Source of the DNA: Dipteris shenzhenensis
Taxonomy: Eukaryota; Polypodiophyta; Polypodiopsida; Gleicheniales
DNA: 64,000 bases
Direction: 5' to 3' (one strand)
Assembly: GCA_047967505.1 (NCBI GenBank)
Contig: CM106538.1
In this document: positions 11,553 through 22,260 of the stretch, piece by piece
Layout: every line of letters starts with the position of its first letter
Position numbering within the stretch: position 1 is the stretch's first letter
The notes under the pieces: generated by a model
Databases searched by the model: none
What the model was told of the DNA's origin: nothing
The model's input: only the letters and a program-made list of their open reading frames with translations
Program-made: the position numbers and the translations under genes

Positions 11553-11871
11553 TGTAATGAAGGGGAAAAAGAGGCCAAGTTAGAGGCCCTTTAGGGGGAA
11601 AATGTGGAGGGACTATATAAGTCTCCATCCACCCCCTACTATGGACTTTTTGGATGTGACATCTAATCCTATCTACTCTCCCTTCCTCCTTCCTGCCTAC
11701 GCTCACTCACACACACTCTCTCTTCCCTACTCCCTCTCAATCTCTCCCTCTTCCTACCTCATTCCCTCTCTCCTACCCTTCCTCTCCCTCTTCCCCTCTC
11801 TCTCTCTCTCTCTCTCCCTTCTGCTCCTCTATTCCCCCTTCTCCAAATCTGTCCCTACCCCCTTCTCTACA
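11553..11871 (+). repeat. Chromovirus 3' LTR
   Basis: Preceded by a purine-rich stretch (GGGAAGGGATGGC) that would serve as polypurine tract. Starts TGTAATGA and ends CTACA, with TATATAA at 11614-11620. The TSD GGCCC follows at 11872-11876. Confidence 0.94.
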
Positions 11872-11876
11872 GGCCC

Positions 11877-12622
11877 ACCCTTTCCGCCTGCTTGCCTCTT
11901 GATCTACTGTCTTTCCTTTGCATTGCTATCTCCTTCTGCCCTCCTCCTGCCCCCGCCTCTTGGCCCTCACTTCCTTCTCCTTTTCACTCGTATTCCTTAT
12001 TCCACCGCCATTCCGCAGCTTCCTCTCTCTCTCTCTCTCTCTCCCTTGTGTGTGAATTATTATTGGTTAAAGATTGCTTCCACTGATGTAGCCCGTAGCA
12101 TGAGGCACTTCAAGCAAAGAATCTTTTGAGATTCGATTCTCATATATCACGAGTCAAAGAGGCTTCGTGTTATACCAGTTCATAAACAAATTTTGGAACC
12201 ATAGTGTTTAAAGTTGCACAATCAACAATTGCGCTGTCATCAAAATATTTGGATATGCTACATGAACTCAGCCATAGGTCACAGTACCTTCATGTTATTG
12301 AGGTACAAAAGGTTACAGAACCTCAAGCTGATTTTTATGGTTAACGCATTGATAGATAACTTGAGCTACATAAATCTTGCTAAATCTTCTTGAACAATTG
12401 ATTCTGCAATCAAGATCTGGCACAGTCTAGTTATGTGCTTTTGTTCCATGCATACATGCATTTCAGAAAGTCAAAATCAACAGTTTTATTGTCTTTTTCT
12501 GATGACATGGACACCTATTGCAATGAGCAGTTTTATGAAGCGAAACTGAGGATCCAAGAGCTCTGGAGCCATCACAACCAACACCTCCACAAAGGAAAGA
12601 GAGATTCCCAAAGAGTACCTAC
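11877..12622. other. Unassigned sequence between two LTR elements
   Basis: The first 180 bp are C/T-rich with a CT microsatellite near 12020-12045. The rest has short open stretches (for example 12435-12632 on the plus strand) that I do not recognise. It may be host DNA or an old TE; nothing firm can be said. Confidence 0.4.
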
Positions 12623-12627
12623 AGACC

Positions 12628-13277
12628 TGTAAGCTTTAGAGCGTTATAAACTCACAGCATACTAGTCGACGAGGTGCTCAAGCACACCTACGATATTAGT
12701 TGCAGTCACACAAATACTATTCATCCCATTCTAACCAAAGCAAAGAAAGTATGCGACATTGTGATGAATCTGAAAAGACTCTTTTATTCATAGGTAGATG
12801 TGCGACAAGATAGACGACCTCCTACTCATGCTTACCAGCCTTGTTGCAGGTTCTACAAGCTATAGACTCAAAGACTGACTCATGTACGGATTCTAGAGAA
12901 AGATGGACTTGCTTTGCGAGTCGTGACACACCACGAGCTGCTTGAGAGTCGACTCTCATGAGCAATTCAACCTACCCAATCTGGGCCTGCGCAGGCCAAA
13001 AAGAAGCAGCTAGATCGCCATCCTCCCGGTCTTGTAGGAGCCAATGTCCATTCGCATCACGAACAGTTGCCTGCTTACCATGCAGGATCCAAATGGCAGC
13101 CATGCACTGCCCAGCTGCCATGCCACGTGATTCATGTACTACACAAGCCATTGAACACGTAGTAGAGCCGAATCTCCATGAGTTGACGATGTCTGCCAGC
13201 CAATGAGCCTAAGGGTCCTTCCACCCTTCCAATCATTTAGCCAACAAGACAAGCCCCCTAGAGCAGATTTCCTAACA
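12628..13277 (-). repeat. 3' LTR of the minus-strand element
   Basis: 650 bp, read TGTAAGCTTTAG to CCTAACA on the plus strand. It matches 16042-16610 along its length but contains an extra stretch near 12985-13045 missing from the other copy. Confidence 0.88.
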
Positions 13278-13286
13278 TTCCCCCCC
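13278..13286 (-). promoter_or_regulatory. Polypurine tract
   Basis: TTCCCCCCC on the plus strand, so GGGGGGGAA on the minus strand, abutting the inner edge of the 3' LTR. This is the expected position and composition for the plus-strand primer. Confidence 0.75.
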
Positions 13287-13439
13287 AAATCCGAGCAGGG
13301 AAGAAACACCAAACAAGAACAATCTTGCGATATCAAACTTCAACCTGAAAAACTGAGCCACCGAAATCTTCTAAATAGACTAAAAGATGATCTATCCACG
13401 AAGAGCCAAGGCCAACTAAAAACACTGCACGCTTACGAA

Positions 13440-15700
13440 AGTTCTAGAACGCCCTGTCATGATCATCAATTTGTGTTTCCAAAAGTCTTGCAGGTTCATT
13501 CGGAGGTCCATCAACTGTACACACCTTTTCTTTGGAGTTCCCAAGCTGCTTATCTTTCGGTTGTTTGTAGAGAAACCATTCGGTATGGCCTTCCTTCCCA
13601 CAGTAGTGACATATCCATTGGTCCTTCCTCACCTCTTTAGTATCCTTTCACTTCTCTTTAACCATATCAGCTGGTTCACCGACAGGGAGATTGGACTCCA
13701 TGCGCATAAACTCAAGTCCTTCTGAATTTACACGTAAGTTCTGAACCAAAGCAGGATACGTGATAAAGGCAGAAAGAAAGAAAGAAAGAAAGTCAGTCTA
13801 TTTATGTCCACGGGAGACCATAGGTCTATGGGACAATAGAAAAACCATCTAGTACTTCAGCTTAGGGAGGGCACATGGCAGCTCCCAGGGAGTGCAAAAG
13901 GCAGCTCCAAGTATTTAGAGTACCTACATTATGACTTGGAAAAAACATATAATTGGCCATTCATAAGTTTAAGACTGAGAGTCTTTTGGCTTGGATTTAA
14001 ACTCTTTAATGAGTGTTCCGCCCTCACGGTATACAGCCATTTTCCATCATTCCTAGCAGCCTTGACCTTAGCTAATTCCGCTGCCTTACTTTTCAATTGA
14101 GATCGTGTAAGTTCTTCAACTATCCATATCTTAGCTCCTTTCAGCTTTTAGGATTGTCAGAGAAGCTTGACCCGTAGATCCCATGAGTTAAGCCTAATGA
14201 TAGCATGACCCGTAGATCCCGTGAGTTAAGACTGTAAGATACGAGTTGCTCTGGGTTCATCATCATCATCAAGAGCATCATACTTATCAACCATCCAATC
14301 TAGGTTAGGCATGGCTTCTTTGACATGTGCTAAGGTGTGGCTGAAAGAGTCCTCCTCTTTCTACCATCCTTTGGGGAATTTCCCTATTCTGATCTTCAAA
14401 GCATTACCACGCCTAGCTGCATGTTCTTTAATCTCTTCTTGAATGTCTGCCTTATTTACCTTTGCATCAAACTTCACAATGAGTCCCTTCTTAGCGGTCT
14501 GTACTTTAGTGTGAACTAAATCTTTGACTATGGAGACTAGCTGCGAGGTAGGGGGGAAGCCTTGCAAGACTTTACAACCTCATCCTCATCGATTGTTGCC
14601 TGCTTGCCAGGTCCTTCTAGAACGTGAATTCTAACTATTCCATCCACCAGTTGCATCTTTAACTCTCTGACCTGTTCTTGTAGATAAAAAATCTGTTCAT
14701 GGTGCCCAATGATGGGTCGGTCCAGACCTCCTCGTAGGTATGTGTGTGCATACGGAGAGGGTGTCTCGGCTGTAAGATATTGGGTATTCACATACGGAGA
14801 TGGTGTCAAAGCTGCAACTGTGGCGTATTGGGCCCTGCTGTTTGAGGTTGTTGGGGTTGAGGGGGGTGACTTTGAGGAAAGTCTCGGCCATTCCTTGCTG
14901 GCCATGTTTGTTGCTACCCCTTGGTTGAGCTAACCCTCCGATTGGGTTGGTTCAGCCCAGCTAGGGGTTAACCCCTGTCAAGGTTGGGTCAGGTCAGGGG
15001 CAACCTAGGTTAGGTTAGATTAGGTTTTTTTTTTTTTTTTTTTTTTTTGGGGGGGGGGGTGTTTTTGCTGTCAACACAGTTGGAAGGGGGGGTAGAGTGT
15101 CTTGGTTGCTGTCGGCGGTGGCGTTGTTGGTGCTATTGGCGGCACCTACTGCTACTGGTTGAGGCCTGCAAGGGCTAGCTGAGGTTGGCGAGGGCTGACG
15201 ACGGGCTGGTTGAGGCTGGTGAGGGCTGGTTGAGGAGCTAGGCCGACGGGAGAGCTGGCCGACGAGAGAGCTAGGTGACGGGAGATTTAGCCGATAGGAT
15301 AGGGAGACGAGGAGCTAAGAGAAGTATTGCCTTCGAGTCTTCATCATCAACTTTTGATCCAAGTGCTGTCAACTGCTTCAAAATTAATTGCATCAGATTT
15401 AAACAAGTGCCGAGGCTCTTAGTATCTCCCACTCGAAAGCCGAAAATTCTTGTTTCAGCAAAGCCTTCGAATTCTTCATCTTGGTTCCAATAATGTTTCA
15501 AGTACTCCCCAATTATCTGCTGCAGATTTCGTGATGTCCATGTGCTGAAAGTATTCATGGACCAATGCTCTTCCCAGTATGCCTACAACCTTCTCATTTT
15601 TATACTCCCAAGCAGACAACTTGTCGGCTTTATTGCCCGAGCCCTTGGGTTTCTTCTCTGTCCGTGAGACCACTCCCATAGGCCTTTCTGCATGAGATAC
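13440..15700 (-). pseudogene. Copia-type gag, frameshifted
   Basis: Read on the minus strand, fragments in several frames give a copia gag in order. WEYKNEKVVGILGRAL and AADNWGVLETL lie at about 15476-15620, and LTALGSKVDDEDSKAILLLA at about 15310-15380, as in UBN2-type gag. A charged linker follows (14361-14905). Last is a knuckle CHYCGKEGHTEWF at about 13570-13620, in which the fourth metal ligand is not Cys. Frame changes near 15480 and 14550, and a long homopolymer at 15025-15059, break the gene. Because the knuckle is followed only by the polypurine tract, this looks like a gag-only non-autonomous element. It might instead be a copia element that lost pol. Confidence 0.72.
15025..15059. 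repeat. Homopolymer pair T24 then G11
   Basis: A run of 24 T is followed directly by 11 G inside the minus-strand gag. On the minus strand this is C11-A24. It may be a slippage product; the exact length may also be a sequencing artefact. Confidence 0.9.
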
Positions 15701-16041
15701 AACCTAGTGCTCAGCTTCTACGAAGCGAAATTCAGGCCATTGAATTGTAGAGAAGAAATTTCCGTCGACTTGTCCTTCTTCCATGGATCCATGATGCTTG
15801 ACTGTCTTATCAGGACAGCTACGACCAGCCACGAGTGACCAACAGCTCTCTAAAATTTCTAGCAAGATGAGCTTGCTCTTCTAAACACACAAAACCTGTA
15901 GACGACTATGCTCATGGATTGCTCTCCACAATCTTTCAGGCCTTACTAACAAGAACCTTCACCAACTAGACGCTTAGAAAAATCTCGTCAAGCTTTGATA
16001 AGTGCACACACCCTCTTAGACTCTGACGCTTTCATATCAAT

Positions 16042-16610
16042 TGTAAGATTTAGAGTGTTATAAAAATCCATAGCATGCTAGACGAGACGCTCAAGCACAC
16101 ATACAATATTAGTTGCAGACACAAATAATCTTTATCTCATTCTAACCAAAGCAAAGAAAGTATGTGACACTGTGACGAATCCAAAAGACTATTTTATTCA
16201 TAGACAGACACGTGAGAGGATTGATGACCTCCTGCTCATGCTTACCAGCCTTGTTGCAGGTTTTGCAAGCTATAGACTCAAAGACCAACTCATCTACAAA
16301 CTCTAGAGCAAGATGGACTTGCTTTGCAACACACCATGAGCTGCCTGGGAGTCGACTCTCATGAGCAATTCAACCGACCCAATTAGGGGAGCTAACGTCC
16401 ATATGTATCACAAATAGTCGCCTGCTTACCATGCTTGATCCAAATGGCAACCAAGCACTGCCCAGCTGCCACACCACGTGATTCATGTATTACACAAGCC
16501 ATTGAACATGTAGTATAGCCGAATCTCCACACGTTGATGATGTTTACCGGCCAATGAGCCTAAGGGTACTTCTAGTTTTCCAATCCTTTAGCCAACAAGA
16601 TTTGCTAACA
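16042..16610 (-). repeat. 5' LTR of the minus-strand element
   Basis: 569 bp, TGTAAGATTTAG to TTGCTAACA on the plus strand. Its left edge is next to sequence whose minus strand reads ATTGATATGAAAGC (16028-16041), a decayed version of the Met-tRNA primer site ATTGGTATCAGAGC. Confidence 0.87.
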
Positions 16611-16615
16611 AGACC

Positions 16616-17161
16616 TTGGAGAGTCAAGCACTTCAATTGAGGATCCAAAGTGTAATACATATTCTCTATGGGGATCTCAAAGGCTAAGGATGTAGGGGAA
16701 CCACTAACAGATGGTTACCAATTCTCAGTAGCTTCTCGACGTTGAATGAAAGCAACAGTCAATAGTATGTACTTGCAAGGTGGGGAGGGTTCGACCTTGA
16801 GGGGGGATACTGGAGGTCAATGCTCCACCCTCTGTTGCCGTTTATTATAGATTAGTTGCTCTCTCGTAAGGCCTGCAAATGAGGAGAACCCATGAGCATG
16901 TTAGCGTAGGGGAAGATGAGATGCATCATGTAGCAGCTACTCATCATCACAAGAGCTGCATGTTAGGGAGACCTCCAAGCAGTCCCGGACAATTCCAGGC
17001 TGCATGCAGCCACTCACATGCCACCTCAGATGAGGATGTGGCTCATGGGCCACATGGCAAACACTTGGACTTGTTTGGCTACATGGATTGCTGTAGAGAT
17101 GTTGTGGCAGCAGCCACATATGATTGCTCAGCCACATGGTAGATCAGCCACCTGGCAGTAG
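16616..17161. other. Flank with remnant of a copia 3' end
   Basis: At about 16797-16840, TTGAGGGGGGA is followed by sequence similar to the polypurine tract and LTR start of the copia element at 45678-45710 (shared TCAATGCTCCAC), so an old related LTR probably lies here. The remainder (16860-17160) has several GCCACATG repeats and no gene. Confidence 0.45.
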
Positions 17162-17367
17162 TGTTAGATTATGAGTAGCGTGGTATGAACACACCCTTGG
17201 GGCACTTTTCCCTCCAGCTAGGAGGTTTTTCCCTTCAAGGTTAGTATCAGGTTAGCTTCCTTTGTAGAGTATATATTTCTCATTTTGGTCATTCTTTGAA
17301 ACACAATTTTTGTATCCTCAATAGATCTCCATATTTTGGTGTTCTCCTCTCACCTCAGTTTCCAACA
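17162..17367 (+). repeat. 5' LTR of the composite copia element, with primer site
   Basis: Starts TGTTAGATT and ends TTCCAACA, with TATATAT near 17269. TTTGGTATCAGAGCCC follows from 17368, matching initiator Met-tRNA. The 3' counterpart survives only as its first 67 or so bases at 23072. Confidence 0.82.
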
Positions 17368-17383
17368 TTTGGTATCAGAGCCC

Positions 17384-18780
17384 TACTCCTCTAGTAGCTT
17401 AAGCTAGTCTTCCTTCAAGAGAAGATCCTCCAAAAAAGAATCTATCTTTTAAAGACCTTGAGGGGTGAAAACGGGAGCCGACCTGATGCACAATGAAGTA
17501 AGGGTGGGGGTGGCTTTTGCTTGTTGATTCAATCATTTGTCTAAGTTTGGGAGGAAAATATGTATTCTTAGAGTTGTCGTCCGCCACAAGATTTCGAGTT
17601 ATGTTGTCCTTGTGAGCCTTGTGTCTCAATATTGTGTGAAGAGCTATTTCGTCCTCGTGACCTGTAAGCTGCCGCGGCCTTGATCATCCTCGTGACCCAT
17701 GTGGAGCTATTTCATCCTAGGTATTGTGCACGACTTGCTTTGTCGGTATACCTTTGTACAATGGTCGTGTTATGAGTCGGCGTACGCGGACTCCCCAGTG
17801 GCACGTAGATACTTGCTTTCAAAACCATCTATCTTTTTTACTGTTCTTTTGTAAGCTATATAGCTAATGACTACTAAACATGTGATTTCTTTACAAGTTT
17901 ATAAATACTAAAAACTGTATGGTTTGTGTCTACCAAAAACATCTTTTTAAAAAAATTTTCATGGAAATAACTTCAAATTTCTTACAAAAAAAAGCTCTTC
18001 TTTATGAAAATAATCCTTTCAAATCACAAAAGATAAACTATTAACTAAGAGCTTTGAATAGCTTTGAAACATGTGCCAGTGGGTGGTCCGCATATGCCGA
18101 CCGGTAACTACTCGCACATGGATGTGAAATATTAAGGCAGATTATCACGTCTATAACCATCCAATTATGTGGGGAGGGGGCAATATGATTGGCCCTCATT
18201 GTATGTGGTTACTGTCTCTTCCATATTTCGTAGCCAGATTTAGTCAGTACATTGGGACATTTGTAGTGTTGTATCTTGTTGGCATTATAGATTTTGGAGC
18301 TTGTGCAAGTTGGAACAGATTTGCAGATTGAATGTGAAATCTGGGGCTTTTGTCAAATTTAGTTGTATTTGTTTGTAAAATTTGGGGCTTTTGCAAACAA
18401 ACAAGTTGACATTTGCAAGAACTTGAAAAAATTTAGAGTTTTGCAAGTTCTTTTTCATACATTTGGGCCTTAAGCTATGGTAGCAACTTTTGAGTCTAGT
18501 GTAAACTCATGGCAATATTTATAGATATTTGGACTCAATGTGAGTTACATTTTTTGGGTAAGATTGCAAGCAAGTTTTTTGGTTCAGAAGAGCCCCTACA
18601 AGATACTAAGGCCCCCAAAGCTAAAAGTAAGATGAATTCAAACCTGTCCAAAGGGACTTGGATGAGGATGAGGATGATAAGGCTGACCTATGCCAAGTCC
18701 TGGGGCATTTAAGTCATACATGGCCAAGATCATAAATTACTCTTAGAGCAAGCCAAAAGGATGGCGGAGGAAGGAAATCA
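17384..18780 (+). other. Leader region without recognisable gag
   Basis: Follows the primer site where gag is expected, but I find no gag domain. The sequence is AT-rich with repeated GGGGCTTTTG and CAAGTT motifs at 18290-18480. It may be an unrelated insertion. Confidence 0.4.
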
Positions 18781-18784
18781 GCAA

Positions 18785-19115
18785 TGCTTTGATGGACCGG
18801 CCAAGGTTAAAAGAGGTGAACCTAGCGGTAATAGATGAGGACCCTAAACCAATCTACATCGCTGATGATCTTGTGCCAGGACAAGAAGAGGCCCTAGTTT
18901 CACTCCTATGAGAATATGAGGATTGCTTCGCATAGAAGTACTCCGACATGAAAGGGGTAGCTTGAAGTGGTAAAACATTCTATCCCCGTGATGGATGACG
19001 TGAGACCGTATGAGCATCGAAGCAAAAGATGTTTAGACAATCTAGTTAATAGGGTAACACAATAGTTAAGATAGAAATAATTTATCGCAAGAACAGGAAG
19101 CCAAAGTTTTTTGCA
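18785..19115 (+). pseudogene. Ty3/gypsy pol remnant (Tat/Athila-like)
   Basis: Plus-strand translation with corrections reads VIDEDPKPIYIADDL, EYEDCFA and YSDMKGV, then IPVMDDVRP and YEHRSKR. This is the stretch just before the RT in Tat/Athila-type gypsy polyproteins (DEDP-RPIY, EYKDVFAW, DMKG). Several stops interrupt it, including a TAG where the family has Trp or Gln. It ends within about 20 bases of copia integrase sequence. Confidence 0.6.
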
Positions 19116-20659
19116 TTTTATTGTAATGGCTGAAAAGGAATCAGACTTCAAGGTACAGACACTCCAGATGGATAGAGGGGGGGAATTCTAGTCAAGTGCA
19201 TTCAAAGGAGGGGATAAAGCATCGGTGTACTATGTCATATACACCAGAGATGAATGGTGCTGCTGAAAGAAAGAATAGGACCTCGGTGGAGATGACAAGA
19301 TGTGTGGTAAAGGGCAAACATATGCCTCACGCCATTATGTGTGCAGCCCACATTCTATATAGTTGTCCTACAAAGGCTTTGAAAACATCACTCCATTTGA
19401 GGTTTGGTATGATAGAAAGACTAAGGTTGACTATCTGCGGACTTTTGGTAGCCTTGCTTACGTTCACGTTCCTTCGCAGATGAGACACAAGCTAGATGAC
19501 AAGCTGTCAAATGCATATTTGTTGATTACAGCAGTGGCAGACAGTAGAGACGTGTTGTTTGCGGAAGGTTCACCTCCCTCAGCCACTTGTAGACTTCAGC
19601 AAACAGATGACATACAGCCTGCAAGATATGTTTCAAGGATTACTGCCATTGGGCAGAGAGGTCCATGAAATGCCTAATGGACAGGATGTAATGGCCTTGG
19701 GCAGAGAGGTCCATGAAGACTAATCGCTTGTACTGCCTAATGGACAGCATGTAGAGGCAGAAAATCGGGATGATCGTGCATTGCTTCCACTCTGTGTTCA
19801 ACCACAGGAGCCACGTTGGTCCTTGTGATTGACAACATCTTTGACATTGTTCGCCCAAGCCGTTTCTCCTTTGTTCCAGGGGACACTAACATACACGGGC
19901 TTTCACCTTCTGGATTGTATTAAGGAAGGATGGATGCATCCAGTTATACATGGAGAAAGTAGTTTAGGAAGAGAGAGCAGCCTTGGAACAAGCTAGAAAG
20001 GTTCCACGTGGGCTGATCTGTACTATGTAGGAGAATAAGCTGTCAGCTCCTCTACCCAGTAGGACATGAGTTAGTGCAATAAATTCTTGAGACGATGCAG
20101 ATGTGGCATGCCTGAGCAGTCTCCATGATGCAAATAAGCCTGGTTCATTTGAAGAAGATCAAGAAGATGAAGATTGGCAGGAAGCTTTGCAACGAGCGTT
20201 GAGAACGTGAATGCAATTCATAAAAATGGCATATGGGGTTCATAAAAATGGCATATGGGACCTAGTGGATCTGCCACATGGTAAGAAGCCTGTAGGCACT
20301 AAGTGGGTATATAAAGTTGAGAAAATCTAATGGTACCATTGACAGTACAAAGCCAAACTTGTGGCCAAAGGCTATGCTCAGCAGGAGGGCATAGATTTTG
20401 AAGAGACTTTTGCTCCTACATCTAAGCTTCCCACTATTAGATGTATAGTTGCATTGGCTTCCATCGCAGATGGAATGTGCATCAGTTGGACATAAAAACA
20501 GCCTTCTCAAATGTGGGAGGGCAGGAATAAGTTTTTGTGACATAGCCCATTGGTTTTGTTGAGTCTGGTCGTGAAAAAGTTGAGAAAAGCCCTTTATGAT
20601 CTCAAACAAGCTCCCAAAGCTCAGCATGAGAAGATACATACCTATTTGATGAGCCAGTG
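19116..20659 (+). pseudogene. Copia integrase and RT remnants
   Basis: Integrase pieces: a DRGGEF motif near 19170 with one catalytic Asp, then YTPEMNGAAERKNRT (19240-19290) and, one frame over, TPFEVWYDRK and LRTFGSLAYVHVPSQMRHK (19390-19490). RT pieces: NGIWDLVDLPHGKKPVGTKWVYKVE near 20240-20320 and RKALYDLKQAPKA at 20582-20620. Between them (19520-20220) is a decayed linker. Several stops and shifts are present. The RT breaks off at HEKIHTYLMS, where LINE sequence begins. Confidence 0.8.
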
Positions 20660-21175
20660 GAGATTGAGAGTGCGGAGTGCCTTTGCTTCCGCTAGATACC
20701 GCGGGTCAGACAGCAAATACCTCGGATGCCAGGTGGGTATTGATATTACAAAAGAGCAGCAGATCGCCCCGGTCCTCGAGAGTGTCCGGCGCAAGCTTCT
20801 CTACTGGAGCTCAGCCAAACTCTCCCTAGCGGACCGTGCCTTAGTGGCAAAACAGGTCCTTGCCACGGTCTGGTACATTGCCTCTTGCAGGTGTTTTCAC
20901 AGAGGGTGCATTAGACAGCTCCGACGTTTGGTTCGGAATTTCCTTTGGGCAGGATCGGACGGCACGAGGAATACTAGAGCTCGGGTCGCTTGGCAGACGG
21001 TGATCAAGCCACAAGCATTGGGAGGCTTGGGTATCATTGATCTAAGGTTGCAGATCAGAGCCCTCTTGGGCAAGTTGGTTGTGCGCGGCCTCACCCCTAG
21101 CGCAAAGCCTTGGAAGCTCCTCTTACAGCAAGGGCTTCTTAGGAACACCCCATGCACTGGGGGCAGCTCAACCCG
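20660..21175 (+). mobile_element. 5'-truncated LINE fragment (RT thumb)
   Basis: Translation gives KYLGCQVGID, WSSAKLSLADRALVAKQVL, CIRQLRRLVRNFLWAGSDG, RVAWQTV, GGLGIIDLRLQ and LLGKLVVRGLTP. All are shared with 3750-3960 of the LINE at the left of the window. The fragment is in frame with the upstream copia RT, so one 211-codon frame (20550-21185) spans both. It lacks a 3' UTR and tail. Confidence 0.85.
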
Positions 21176-21309
21176 GGTTTTATAGGAGTAGAAATGGGCT
21201 TGTAATACTCAAACTCAGCCCGGGTTCTATAGGAGTAGAAATGGGCTAGCAATTCTGAAAACCAAACTTACGTAGGAGCTTCTGTATGCACTTGGACTGA
21301 AGCAGCACT

Positions 21310-21607
21310 ATGCCTTCATCTGCTTGCACAAACTGTATGCCCAAGTAATAGTGCAAAAGACCTAGATCTAACATCTCAAATGTCTGCTATAAATCGTCTT
21401 TGAAAGCTGAGATGGCATCCTCATTTTCCCCATTCAGCAGCATGTCATCCACGTACAAATGCCTTCATCTGACTGCACAAATTCTATGCCCTAGTAATAG
21501 TGCAAAAGACCTAGATCTAGCATCTCAAATGTCTGCTGTAAGTCGTTTTTGAAAGCTGAGATAGCATCCTCATTTTCCCCAGTCAGTAGCATGTCATCCA
21601 CGTACAG
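21310..21607. repeat. 149-bp tandem duplication in copia RT
   Basis: Unit 1 (21310-21458) and unit 2 (21459-21607) both start ATGCCTTCATCTG and end CACGTACA. They differ at a modest number of sites. The duplication covers the YVDD region on the minus strand. Confidence 0.88.
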
Positions 21608-21720
21608 AACGAGTACAAAAAGAACACCATGATCATCTTTAGCATAGATCTTAGTTGGGATGTTTTTGAAACTAAATCGATGGATTTTGTCCAGCTGATC
21701 CGTGCACCCGAGGGCTCGCA
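21310..21720 (-). pseudogene. Copia reverse transcriptase fragment with YVDD
   Basis: The minus strand encodes YAKDDHGVLFVLVLYVDDMLLTGE, then FKNDLQQTFEMLDLG; the YVDD codons are at 21593-21604. This is the copia RT palm, in opposite orientation to the copia pieces at 19116-20659 and 22410-23000. Confidence 0.85.
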
Positions 21721-22035
21721 ATAGATAGCCATGGCTTCCTTGACTCTCTCCAAGCTTACTGTGGTGCCCTCTATGTACAAAACTGTGTCATCTGCAACCT
21801 CTGAGTCTAGCAACTCCTCCTCCTGTCTAATTGGGAGCCTCAACCCTGTGTGGCCCACCACCTGCAATATCCAGTAGTAGCCCAATGCCACCTGCAATAT
21901 CCAGTAGTAGCCCAATGCCTCCGCCACAAAAAGGAAAAGAAAGGGAGCTAGGGGACAGCCCTGACGGACCGAGTGATAGAGAGGAAAGGCCTCGACCGTG
22001 TGTCCACCGACAAGCATCTTACTAGAGCTCCCCGA
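21721..22035 (-). pseudogene. LINE reverse transcriptase palm fragment
   Basis: The minus strand encodes YHSVRQGCPLAPFLFLFVAEALGY, VADDTVLYIEG (Asp-Asp at 21784-21795), MAIYCEPSGARISWTKS. These are the LINE palm blocks, the part missing from the LINE at 1-5774. An exact 30-bp tandem duplication (21859-21918) repeats the residues ALGYYWILQV. A single minus-strand frame continues from this LINE piece into the copia piece. Confidence 0.85.
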
Positions 22036-22260
22036 ATGGAGGCGGCAGGGTGGAGGTGGGATGTAGGTGGAAGGAGGCGGGTGGGCGGAAGGAGAAGGCG
22101 GGGTGGAGGTGGATGAAGGCAGGATGAAGAGGAAGAAGGAGGCGGGAGGAGGTTGGGTGGAGAGGATGCAAGGAGGAGGAGGGGGGAGGCGAGGCGGAGA
22201 GGAGGCAAGAGGGTGGAGGCTGAGGCGAAAGGAGGCAGGAGGCGGGAGCTCAGGAGCAGC
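22036..22260 (+). repeat. G-rich purine minisatellite
   Basis: About 225 bp of GGAGGC/GGTGG-type sequence with many runs of three or more G on the plus strand. It is low complexity and translates to proline-rich nonsense on the minus strand. G-quadruplex formation is plausible but not shown. Confidence 0.8.

Larger units (their letters stand above)
7850..11871 (+). mobile_element. Ty3/gypsy chromovirus with TSD GGCCC
   Basis: The element is complete at both ends: 5' LTR 7850-8164, Met-tRNA primer site at 8165, interior, and 3' LTR 11553-11871. It is flanked by GGCCC at 7845-7849 and 11872-11876. Domain order is gag, protease, RT, RNase H, integrase, chromodomain, which is Ty3/gypsy order with the chromovirus C-terminus. 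The interior is only about 3.4 kb because the RT palm (near 10195) and the integrase core (near 11225) are deleted. The LTRs differ by one substitution outside the microsatellite runs, so insertion is recent even though the coding region is full of stops. Confidence 0.95.
12628..16610 (-). mobile_element. Minus-strand copia-related element with gag only, TSD AGACC
   Basis: Long terminal repeats at 12628-13277 and 16042-16610 both start TG and end CA, and are flanked by AGACC at 12623-12627 and 16611-16615. A G-rich polypurine tract (minus strand of 13278-13286) next to the left LTR and a Met-tRNA-like primer site next to the right LTR fix the direction as minus. The 2.8-kb interior holds only gag, which runs almost to the polypurine tract; no protease, integrase or RT is detectable. 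The LTRs differ by many substitutions and by an indel of about 60-80 bp, so the insertion is old. Confidence 0.88.

Noticed and set aside
12435-12632. Possible host exon (YCNEQFYEAKLRIQELW)
   Set aside because: Short, unrecognised, without splice context or a neighbouring exon. Kept only as unassigned sequence.
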